Source of the DNA: Chloroflexota bacterium
Lineage (GTDB): Bacteria; Chloroflexota; Anaerolineae; Anaerolineales; E44-bin32
DNA length: 40,153 nt
NCBI GenBank assembly: GCA_024277995.1
Contig: JAJRUD010000232.1
Coordinates: 1 to 40,153 of the forward strand
Direction: 5' to 3'
Shown here: positions 1 through 9,698 of the stretch, in pieces
Position numbering within the stretch: position 1 is the stretch's first letter
Layout of the letters: every line of letters begins with the position of its first letter
Notes under the pieces: generated by a model
Database searches by the model: none
What the model saw: the letters and a program-made list of their open reading frames with translations, nothing else
What the model was told of the DNA's origin: nothing
Position numbers and translations under genes: made by a program

Positions 1-613
1 CGAGGGGAAGACGGCCATGGCGGTGGCGCTGGACGACCAGGTGCTGGGCGCGATCGCCGTGGCTGACGTGGTCCGTCCGGAAGCGCGCAGCGCCATCGCC
101 GCCCTGCGCCGCCTGGGAGTCGAGCGGACGATCATGCTCACGGGCGACAACCCGCGCGTCGCGGCGGCCATCGCCGAGCAGGTCGGTCTGACGGCCTACC
201 GGGCTGATCTGCTGCCGGAGGACAAGCTTAGGGTCATCGAAGAACTGAGCGAGGAATACGGCGCGGTGGGTATGGTGGGCGATGGGGTGAACGACGCCCC
301 GGCGCTGGCGCATGCCACGGTAGGGATCGCCATGGGCGGCGCGGCGACGGATGTCGCGCTGGAGACGGCCGATGTGGCCCTGATGGCCGACGATCTCTCC
401 CGGCTGCCCTTCGCTCTGGGTCTGGGCCGCGCCACACGGCGGATCATCTTGCAGAATCTGAGCATCTCTCTGGGTGTGATCGCAACCCTGGTGGTCACGA
501 GCATCACGGGCCTGGCGGGCATCGGCGTGGCCATCCTCTTCCACGAGGGCAGCACGCTGCTGGTGGCCTTCAACGCCCTGCGCCTGCTGCGCTATCGAAA
601 GGCACTGGCATGA
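1..613 (+). CDS. Heavy-metal-translocating P-type (P1B) ATPase, C-terminal part (5' end outside the window)
   Basis: MLTGDN, GDGVNDAPAL, and the C-terminal TM pair are typical of the P1B-ATPase ATP-binding/hinge region; the frame is open to the window edge. Confidence 0.9.
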   Translation, partial: EGKTAMAVALDDQVLGAIAVADVVRPEARSAIAALRRLGVERTIMLTGDNPRVAAAIAEQVGLTAYRADLLPEDKLRVIEELSEEYGAVGMVGDGVNDAPALAHATVGIAMGGAATDVALETADVALMADDLSRLPFALGLGRATRRIILQNLSISLGVIATLVVTSITGLAGIGVAILFHEGSTLLVAFNALRLLRYRKALA

Positions 614-894
614 CGGAATCGGCGTGGGATCGCTTCTTTGGCGTCCTGCGTTCCTTTCTGTTCGGCGCCGCCATGTCCTGGGTGATGGCGCCCTACCAGA
701 TCCAGCAGCGCCGCACGCTGGAACGCTTCTACGGTCTCATGGCCACCATGGATCTGCACGGCCTGCCCCTGCTGCGCGAGGCTGACATGCTGCGCCTGCT
801 GCCGTATTTCGTGCCCAGCATGCTCTACTGGCGTCGGCTGACGATCTTCGACCGGGAGCTGGAGGGCGCGGACCTGAAACACATCGGGCACTGA
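610..894 (+). CDS. Small hypothetical protein (94 aa)
   Basis: ATGA overlap with the upstream ATPase stop; one hydrophobic N-terminal stretch; no recognised family. Confidence 0.6.
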   Translation: MTESAWDRFFGVLRSFLFGAAMSWVMAPYQIQQRRTLERFYGLMATMDLHGLPLLREADMLRLLPYFVPSMLYWRRLTIFDRELEGADLKHIGH

Positions 895-1032
895 GGGCGC
901 AGGTGGCTGATCTTGTCCCGTTGGGAAGATCAGCGCCTGAGCCAGACCTTGAGGGACCGGGCACGGCGCTGGATCACGGCCACGCCTGGACAGGGATGCC
1001 GATCCGGAGTCGGCTATCAGGGGGTGGGAGGT

Positions 1033-1584
1033 TGGGTGACGCACTGCGGCGCACCGCGAAACGCAGCCTGTTGCGCGCAATCCAATCGGCTCGCGCCGTC
1101 CAGGGAAGGGAGCTGATCGATTGGCTGCAGGTTGGGGCTGAGGATGCGGCGCTGGACGTCGGTTGCGGAACGGGGCTGCTGACCCTGCCGCCGGCCGAGC
1201 GCGCCCGCCGGACGGTCGGGCTGGATCTCAGCCCGGCGATGTTGAAAGAAGCTGGCTGCCAAGAGCGCTCGTCTTGGCTCGGCGGTCGAACTGCAGGAGG
1301 GGAGCGCCCTGGAACTGCCCTTCGGCGACGGCGAGTTCACCGTGATCGCCACGGCTTTCATGCTGCTCTATCTGACGCGGGATGAGAAGCTCCAGGCGCT
1401 GGCGGAGCTGCGCCGCGTGCTGGCGCCCGGCGGCCGGCTCGGTTGTCTGAGCAGCCTGGGCGAGGTCGCCGAGGTCTTCCTGCCGCGTGATGAGTGGGAT
1501 GAGCTGCTGTAGGAAGTCGGCTTCAGCGCGGTGGAGATCCGGGAGTGGCATGACGTCTTCCGGCTGGTGAGGGCCCGCAAATAG
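1033..1584 (+). pseudogene. Class I SAM-dependent methyltransferase, disrupted
   Basis: Frame 1: ...ALDVGCGTGLLTLPPAERARRTVGLDLSPAMLKEA; continuation in the next frame: AAKSARLGSAVELQEGSALELPFGDGEFTVIATAFMLLYLTRDEKLQALAELRRVLAPGGRLGCLSSLGEVAEVFLPRDEWDELL*EVGFSAVEIREWHDVFRLVRARK*. Frameshift at the GCTGGCTG duplication (1251-1258) and in-frame TAG at 1510-1512. The 5' boundary is approximate. Confidence 0.85.
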
Positions 1585-2199
1585 ATGGACAATCGGCGCA
1601 ATCTCCAGATCTATCGCTGGTGGGCGCTCATCTACGATCGATGGGTGCCGCTGCTCTATGGTCGCGCCCGCCGGCGGGCCATCGCGCTGCTGGACCTGCG
1701 TCCCGGAGAGCGGCTGCTGATCCCGGGCGTCGGTACCGGCCTGGACCTGCCTCGAATCCCACCTCAGGTCTCCGTGGTAGGGGCCGACCTCAGCCCGCAC
1801 ATGCTGGCCAGAGCCGCTCCCAAGGCTGCAGGTCGCGATGTGCGCCTGCTGTTCATGGACGTGCAGGCCCTGGGCTTTCGCCAGGCCAGTTTCGACGCGC
1901 TGCTCTTCAACCTGATCCTCACCGTCGTCCCCGACGGGGCGGCCGCCTTCCGCGAGGGCTGGCGGGTGTTGAAACCCGGCGGCCGCGCCGTGATCTTCGA
2001 CAAGTTCCTCCCCGAGGGCGCCGCCCTCACCGCGCGTCGCCGCGCGCTGGGTCGCCTGCTCATGGGCGTGGGCACGGACCCCAACCGCCGCCTGAGCGAG
2101 ATTCTCGATGGGGTCGCAGGGATGACCGTCGAGCGTGATGAGCCGATCCTGCTGCGCGGGCACTTCCGGGTCCTGCTCCTGCGCAAGGCGCCAGCCTGA
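1585..2199 (+). CDS. Class I SAM-dependent methyltransferase
   Basis: ERLLIPGVGTGLDLPRIP...VVGADLSPHMLARA...VLKPGGRAVIFDKF motifs. Confidence 0.85.
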   Translation: MDNRRNLQIYRWWALIYDRWVPLLYGRARRRAIALLDLRPGERLLIPGVGTGLDLPRIPPQVSVVGADLSPHMLARAAPKAAGRDVRLLFMDVQALGFRQASFDALLFNLILTVVPDGAAAFREGWRVLKPGGRAVIFDKFLPEGAALTARRRALGRLLMGVGTDPNRRLSEILDGVAGMTVERDEPILLRGHFRVLLLRKAPA

Positions 2200-2211
2200 A
2201 AGGACCTTCCC

Positions 2212-2613
2212 ATGATGCGCATCGGCCAGGCGGCCCGCGAGCTGGGGATCAACCCCAGGACCATCCGCTACTACGAGTCCATCGGCCTGGTCCCCGAGCC
2301 GCCGCGTTCCCCCTCCGGCTACCGCCTCTACGGCGAAGAGGATCTGGAGCGGCTGGCCTTCATCCTGCGCGCCAGGGCACTGGACCTGACGCTGGAGGAC
2401 ATCCGCGAGATCCTGGCCTTCCGTGAGCGCGGCGAGGCGCCCTGCCGCTACGTGGCCGGCCTGATCGACGAGAAGATCGCACAGGTGGAGGCCAGGATCG
2501 AGGCGCTGCGGCTGCTGCGGAAGGAACTCGAGGAATTGAGCCGGGCGGCGCAGGAGCTGCCGCCGCAGGCGATCCAGGAGAAACACTGCATCTGCCACAT
2601 CCTGGAGGGCTGA
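2212..2613 (+). CDS. MerR-family metal-responsive transcriptional regulator
   Basis: N-terminal MerR HTH ([38 protein letters not shown]), dimerisation helix, Cys in EAPCRYV and C-terminal HCICH metal-site-like residues. Confidence 0.92.
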   Translation: MMRIGQAARELGINPRTIRYYESIGLVPEPPRSPSGYRLYGEEDLERLAFILRARALDLTLEDIREILAFRERGEAPCRYVAGLIDEKIAQVEARIEALRLLRKELEELSRAAQELPPQAIQEKHCICHILEG

Positions 2614-2630
2614 AGGACGCCCATCGGCCG

Positions 2631-2651
2631 CCGCGACTTCCGAAGTCGCGG
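2631..2651 (+). terminator. Hairpin downstream of the merR-like gene (possible terminator)
   Basis: CCGCGACTTC C GAAGTCGCGG inverted repeat, followed by GCCATTTTC; no clean T-tract. Confidence 0.45.
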
Positions 2652-2705
2652 GCCATTTTCCCGCGCCGTTTGACTTCCCAATTTGCTCGAACACGACCTC
2701 TGCCC

Positions 2706-2736
2706 TTGACCTTCCAGTCGCTGGAAGGTGTAGCAT
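2706..2736 (+). promoter_or_regulatory. MerR-type promoter/operator of the P1B ATPase gene
   Basis: TTGACC (2706-2711), 19-bp spacer, TAGCAT (2731-2736), with perfect dyad ACCTTCCAG-TCG-CTGGAAGGT (2709-2729) between -35 and -10. Confidence 0.92.
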
Positions 2737-2791
2737 GGATGCAGAAGCCATGGCTCGGGGCCGTGCCCGGGGTCTCGCGGGAGAGTGTGAA

Positions 2792-5071
<2,280 letters not shown>

Positions 5072-5105
5072 TCCTCTGGCTGCCGGGAGCGTGGGTCGCC
5101 CGGCG

Positions 5106-5366
5106 CTGCTGATTGAGATGATTGGGAAAGCAGGGGCGGCTGCCACGCCGCCCCGGTGTGCGCTCGCTCGGGCGTGGGAGCCCGGCGCTGCTGAACGTGC
5201 CGGGGGCGTGGCTCTCCCGGGCGCCGGCGGCTCCTGCGCGGGCGCATCAACGCCGGGCGTGGGAGCCCGGGCTGCTGATTGAGATGATTGGGAAAGCAGG
5301 GGCGGCTCCCACGCCGCCCCGTCGTGCGCTCGCCCGGGCATGGGAGCCCGGATCTGCTGAACCTGG
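5106..5366 (+). repeat. Two-copy intergenic direct repeat (period 166 bp) containing a GGGGCGGC/GCCGCCCC hairpin
   Basis: CTGCTGATTGAGATGATTGGGAAAGCAGGGGCGGCT[G/C]CCACGCCGCCCC... at 5106 and 5272, extending through ...TGGGAGCCCGG...CTGCTGAAC at 5188 and 5354 with the same 166-bp offset. Confidence 0.85.
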
Positions 5367-5423
5367 CGTGAGCATGGATCGCTCGGGCGTCGGCCGCTCT
5401 CACGTTGCCTTGATGGGAAGCTC

Positions 5424-5468
5424 TTGACGCAGGCAGGGGAAGGGAGTAATATCAGCCATTGCTGATAT
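5424..5468 (+). promoter_or_regulatory. Sigma-70-type promoter with ArsR/SmtB-type palindromic operator
   Basis: TTGACG (5424-5429), 17-bp spacer, TAATAT (5447-5452), overlapping perfect dyad ATATCAGC-CATT-GCTGATAT (5449-5468). Confidence 0.88.
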
Positions 5469-5493
5469 GTTGTCTTGCCCCGGGAGATCGCTC

Positions 5494-5862
5494 ATGCTCA
5501 AAGGCCCGATCCTGCAGACCCTGCCGCTCAAGGCCAAGCTCTTCCGCGGTTTCGGCGACCCCTCACGCCTGGCCATCCTGGAGGCACTGCGCGCCGGCCC
5601 GATGACCGTGGGCGAACTCGTGCGCGCCACGGCCCTCACCCAACCCAATACCTCCAACCACCTGGCCTGCCTGCGCGAATGTGGCCTGGTCCGCACGCGA
5701 CGCCGAGGGCGCTTCATCGAATACCGGCTCAGCGACGCGCGCGTGGACCAGATTCTGGACCTGGCCGGCGCGCTGCTGGCCGAGACGGCGGAGGGCCTGG
5801 AGGCCTGCCCGCGCTACGCCGACCCGGAGCGGGAGACCGCGGCGCGCGAGGGGGTCTCATGA
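5494..5862 (+). CDS. ArsR/SmtB-family metalloregulator, CmtR-like
   Basis: Winged HTH LTQPNTSNHLACLRECGLVRTRRRGRFIEYRL; Cys pair CLREC in the recognition helix plus C-terminal Cys (EACPRY), the arrangement described for CmtR. Start set at ATG 5494 (GGGAGA upstream) rather than 5467. Confidence 0.88.
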   Translation: MLKGPILQTLPLKAKLFRGFGDPSRLAILEALRAGPMTVGELVRATALTQPNTSNHLACLRECGLVRTRRRGRFIEYRLSDARVDQILDLAGALLAETAEGLEACPRYADPERETAAREGVS

Positions 5863-7976
5863 GCGCCGCGGCGCCCGAGACCCTTGAAGTGCGCGTCGCC
5901 AACCTGGATTGCGAGAACGAGGCCGCGGCCATCAGGCGCCGGATGGAGGGCGCGCCGGGTCTGCTGGCTCTGGAGATCTTTCCCCGTTCTGCCAAAGTGA
6001 TCCTGCGCTACGACCCCAAGCGCACCGATCCTCGGGCCCTGAAAGAAGGGCTGGCCGAGGTCGGCTTCCCCGTTCAGCAGGGGCTGGCGCTCCCGGAACC
6101 TCCCCGGCCGTGGCGAAACCCCAAGATGATCACCTCCGTGGTCTCGGGTTCCCTGCTGGGCCTGGGCTGGCTGCTGGGCTGTTCATCATCTCCGGACCGG
6201 GTGAGCCAGGTGCTGTTCTTGCTGGCGCTCACCATCGGCGGGTACTACTTCGCCCGCGAGTCGCTGGAAGCGCTGATCTACCAGCGCCGGGTGGGGATCG
6301 AGCTGCTCATGAGCGTGGCGGCCGTCGTCGCCGCGGCCATGGGCCAGGCGGCCGAAGGCGCCATGCTGGTCTTCCTCTATTCCCTCTCTGAGGCGGCGGA
6401 GACCTACACCGAGGACAAGACGCGTTCCGCCATCCGGGCGTTGATGGAGCTGACGCCGAAGCGGGCCCTGGTGCGGCGCGACGGCCGCGAGGTCGAGGTG
6501 CCCGCCGAGAGCCTGCGGGTGGAGGAGGTCTTCATCGTGCGCGCCGGTGAGGCGGTGGCCACCGACGGGGAGGTCGTCGCCGGCGAATCGGCGGTCAACC
6601 AGGCGCCGGTCACGGGGGAGAGCGTGCCGGTGGAGAAGCGCCCCGGCGATACGCTCTTCGCCGGCAGCGTGAACGGCCAGGGCGCGCTGGAGGTGCGGGT
6701 CATCAGACCCTTCGCCGACAACACGATCCATCGCATCATCCGCATGGTGGAGGATGCTCAGGAGCGCAAAGGTCGCCGCCAGCGCTTCATCGAGCGCTTC
6801 GGAGAGCGCTACAGTCCCGCCGTTCTGGGGGTGGGCGTGCTGCTGGCCTTGCTGCCCCCGATCGCCTTTGGGGCCCCCTGGGAGATCTGGATCGGGCGAG
6901 CGACGGTGTTCGTGGTGGCCGCAGCTCCCTGCGCGCTGGTGATCTCCATCCCCGTCACCTTCGTGGCCGCGCTGGGCACGGCGGCCCGCAGCGGTGTGCT
7001 CTTCAAGGGTGGCGTATACCTGGAGGAACTGGCGCAGGTCACGGTGGTGGCCCTGGACAAGACGGGAACCCTGACCCGGGGCGAGCCGCAGGTGACGGAT
7101 GTCGTGCCCGACCTGGACAGGAGCGCCGATGATCTGCTGGCCGCGGCGGCGGGGGTGGAGGCGCGCAGCCAGCATCCATTGGCGCGTGCCATCCTGGACC
7201 ATGCGCGGTCGCAGGGGATCGACCCTGTCCAGGCGGGGAATTTTCAGGCCCGGACTGGCCTGGGGGCTTCGGCGCTGATCGGCGGCAGACGCGTCTTCGT
7301 CGGCAGCCCTACGCTCTTCGAGGGGGAGCTCGGGATCACGCTCGAAGGGCTGCGGGGGAGCCTGGAACGCCTGGAGACGGAGGGGAAGACGGTGGTGGTT
7401 GTGGGCGATGAGCGCGGCGGCTGGGGACTGATCGCGCTGCAGGACTCCCTGCGCGAGAACGCCCGCCAGGCGGTGGAGGCAATGCGCCGGGAGGGCGTGC
7501 GCAGGGTGGTGATGCTCACCGGCGATCATCAAGCCACGGCGGAGGCCATCGCTCGTGAACTGGGAGTCGACGAGGTCCATGCCGAACTGAAGCCGCAGGA
7601 CAAGCTCGAGCGCGTGCGCCAGCTCACCGAACGCCATGGTCACGTGGCCATGGTGGGCGATGGCGTCAACGACGCCCCGGCCCTGGCGCAGGCAAGTGTG
7701 GGTGTGGCCATGGGTGCTGCCGGCAGCGACGTGGCGCTTGAGACGGCCGACGTGGCCCTGATGGCCGACGACCTGGAGAAGTTGGCTTACGCCCTGCGCC
7801 TGGCGCGGCGCACGCACTCGGTCGTCCGGCAGAACCTGGTGCTCTCGGCCCTGGTGATCGGAGCCCTGGTGGCCGGCGCGCTGGCGGGGGCCTTCAGCCT
7901 GCCGGTGGCCGTGATGGGCCACGAATTGAGCGAGTTCGTGGTGATCGGCTCCGGCCTGCGCATGCTGCGCGGTTGA
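5859..7976 (+). CDS. Heavy-metal-translocating P-type ATPase (APC transmembrane motif)
   Basis: ATGA overlap with the arsR-like stop; degenerate HMA (NLDCENE), [55 protein letters not shown]. Confidence 0.92.
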   Translation: MSAAAPETLEVRVANLDCENEAAAIRRRMEGAPGLLALEIFPRSAKVILRYDPKRTDPRALKEGLAEVGFPVQQGLALPEPPRPWRNPKMITSVVSGSLLGLGWLLGCSSSPDRVSQVLFLLALTIGGYYFARESLEALIYQRRVGIELLMSVAAVVAAAMGQAAEGAMLVFLYSLSEAAETYTEDKTRSAIRALMELTPKRALVRRDGREVEVPAESLRVEEVFIVRAGEAVATDGEVVAGESAVNQAPVTGESVPVEKRPGDTLFAGSVNGQGALEVRVIRPFADNTIHRIIRMVEDAQERKGRRQRFIERFGERYSPAVLGVGVLLALLPPIAFGAPWEIWIGRATVFVVAAAPCALVISIPVTFVAALGTAARSGVLFKGGVYLEELAQVTVVALDKTGTLTRGEPQVTDVVPDLDRSADDLLAAAAGVEARSQHPLARAILDHARSQGIDPVQAGNFQARTGLGASALIGGRRVFVGSPTLFEGELGITLEGLRGSLERLETEGKTVVVVGDERGGWGLIALQDSLRENARQAVEAMRREGVRRVVMLTGDHQATAEAIARELGVDEVHAELKPQDKLERVRQLTERHGHVAMVGDGVNDAPALAQASVGVAMGAAGSDVALETADVALMADDLEKLAYALRLARRTHSVVRQNLVLSALVIGALVAGALAGAFSLPVAVMGHELSEFVVIGSGLRMLRG

Positions 7977-7989
7977 GAGGGGTGAGGCC

Positions 7990-9177
7990 GTGAGTGGAGA
8001 AGAGGGTTTCCTGCTGCGGGGGGTGATCTTGCTCGAAGGGGCGCAGATGGTGCACGACGCGGCCGTGGCCGTAGAGCAGGGGCGAATCAGCTTCGCCGGG
8101 AGGGAGAGCGAGATCGGAGCCGCGCCGGGCCTGCCCGTCTTCGACGGCGGGGGCATGTACCTGGCCCCTGGTTTCATCGATCTGCAGGTGAACGGCGCTT
8201 TCGGGCATGATTTCACCTCCGATCCCGATTCCATCGGTCGGGTCGCGGCGCGTTTGCCGCAGTGGGGCGTGACGGCTTTCCTGCCCACCTTCGTCAGCAG
8301 CCCGCTGGGCGATTACCGGCAGAAGCTGCAGGCGGTGACGGCGGCCCGCAAGGAGGCGCGCGGCGCGCGCGTGCTGGGGGCGCATCTGGAGGGCCCCTTC
8401 ATCAACCCGGCTAAGGCGGGGGCGCACGATGCGGACCTGCTCCTGGAGCCGGGCCTCGAGGCGCTGAAAGAGATGGGCCCCCTGGACGCCCTGCGTCTGC
8501 TCACCCTTGCCCCGGAGCTGCCCGGCGCGCTGCCGGTCATCCGCTGGCTGCGCGAGCGGGATGTGGTCGTCGGGTTGGGGCACAGCCAGGCGACGGAAGC
8601 TCAGGCATTGTATGCGCTGGAAGCCGGTGCGACCTGGGGGACTCATCTCTTCAACGCCATGGGCCCCTTCCACCACCGTGAGCCGGGGCTGGCGGGTGCC
8701 CTGCTCACCTCTCCCTCGGCGAACAGTGGGATCATCGCCGACGGGCGGCACGTCGCACCCGGAGCGCTGCGCCTGGCCTTTTTCTGCCTCGGTCCTGACA
8801 GACTGGCCCTGGTGAGCGACGCCATGGCCGGCGCCGGCGCGCCGCCGGGGGAGTACGCGCTGGGGGACCGCCGGGTGCGCTGCGCCGACGGGCGTGCATT
8901 GCTCGCCGATGGCACCCTGGCCGGCAGCCTGCTGACCATGGCTCGGGCCGTGGGCAACGCGGTAGCGCAGGTCGACTGCACGCCGGCTGAGGCGGCCTTC
9001 ATGGCGTCGGCGGTGCCGGCGCGCGTCCTGGGCCTGGCAGGCAGCCTGGGGCGATTGCGCGCCGGTCGTATGGCGGATCTGGCCCTGCTGGACAGCGACC
9101 TGCAGGTACAGGCCGCCTGGGTAGGCGGGTGCTTGCTCTACGTGGGGGAGGGGGCGCCTGCGAGGATGGTGTGCTGA
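7990..9177 (+). CDS. nagA: N-acetylglucosamine-6-phosphate deacetylase
   Basis: GFIDLQVNGAFGHDF, GAHLEGPFINPAKAGAH, GLGHSQA, HLFNAMGPFHHREPGLAGA, LVSDAMAGAGAPPGEYALG, GRLRAGRMADLALLD. Confidence 0.92.
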   Translation: MSGEEGFLLRGVILLEGAQMVHDAAVAVEQGRISFAGRESEIGAAPGLPVFDGGGMYLAPGFIDLQVNGAFGHDFTSDPDSIGRVAARLPQWGVTAFLPTFVSSPLGDYRQKLQAVTAARKEARGARVLGAHLEGPFINPAKAGAHDADLLLEPGLEALKEMGPLDALRLLTLAPELPGALPVIRWLRERDVVVGLGHSQATEAQALYALEAGATWGTHLFNAMGPFHHREPGLAGALLTSPSANSGIIADGRHVAPGALRLAFFCLGPDRLALVSDAMAGAGAPPGEYALGDRRVRCADGRALLADGTLAGSLLTMARAVGNAVAQVDCTPAEAAFMASAVPARVLGLAGSLGRLRAGRMADLALLDSDLQVQAAWVGGCLLYVGEGAPARMVC

Positions 9178-9296
9178 AGTGGGAGGCGGTGAGCGTGGGC
9201 GCCACTTGAAGCCGGGCTGTATTCTGGTATAGTTGGTGGTGGTCCCTACGAAGCGTTGGGGGCCGGCACCACTTGAGAGAGGGAGAGAAGCGAATA

Positions 9297-9463
9297 TGCC
9301 GATGCGTGAGAAAGACCGACAACTTCGCCGACGCCGACGCCGGGTGCTCAAGCTGCGCAAGCTCAAGCGCCGCCTGGTTGAAGCGACGGATACCCGAACT
9401 CGCAGGCGCATTGTCGAGAAGATCAAGCGACTGGACCCCTGGACGGAGATCCCTGAGGTCTAG
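9297..9463 (+). CDS. Small, highly basic protein of unknown function (55 aa)
   Basis: GAGAGAGGGAGAGAAGCGAAT-ATG; MPMREKDRQLRRRRRRVLKLRKLKRRLVEATDTRTRRRIVEKIKRLDPWTEIPEV; a -10-like TATAGT lies upstream at about 9227-9232. Confidence 0.7.
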
Positions 9464-9608
9464 CGGCAGTCCGGCCGGAAGGTGACGGCCGCGCTGAGCA
9501 GCCGCTGATCCTGAGAGCGGCACCGCCCGAAATCGGAATCAGATGCCATGGCCGCTACGCTGGGTGCGCCGCGAACTGGTCGAGTTGTTGGCATAATGGC
9601 AATTTGAG

Positions 9609-9635
9609 GACCCGCCTTTCCAAGCGGGTCTTTTT
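9609..9635 (+). terminator. Rho-independent terminator
   Basis: GACCCGC-CTTTCCAA-GCGGGTC followed by TTTTT. Confidence 0.88.
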
Positions 9636-9698
9636 GGCTTCTTCAGGATGCACGCCTCCGAGTTGATGTCCCCCGAACGAATGCGAGGAAACCGAGTG

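Noticed and set aside
2735-2791. ATG 2735 as the start of the P1B ATPase
   Set aside because: The ATG overlaps the -10 box of the MerR-type promoter, so it would be upstream of or at the transcription start.
5122-5427. 101-aa and 63-aa ORFs inside the intergenic repeat
   Set aside because: Coding potential comes only from the GC-rich repeat; no RBS or family resemblance.
5475-5858. Long N-terminal extension of the third ATPase (ORF opening at 5475)
   Set aside because: It overlaps the ArsR-like gene in another frame; ATG 5859 gives a normal HMA N-terminus and an ATGA overlap.
6186-8288. 700-aa antisense ORF (also 1228-2970, 7894-9426, 14333-15511, 20414-21439 and 26558-28051 on the minus strand)
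   Set aside because: Each opposes genes with clear family motifs and has no recognisable domain of its own; high-GC shadow ORFs.
9233-9296. Upstream extension of the small basic protein to 9233
   Set aside because: The extension overlaps the promoter/leader; ATG 9297 has the better RBS and the basic core starts there.
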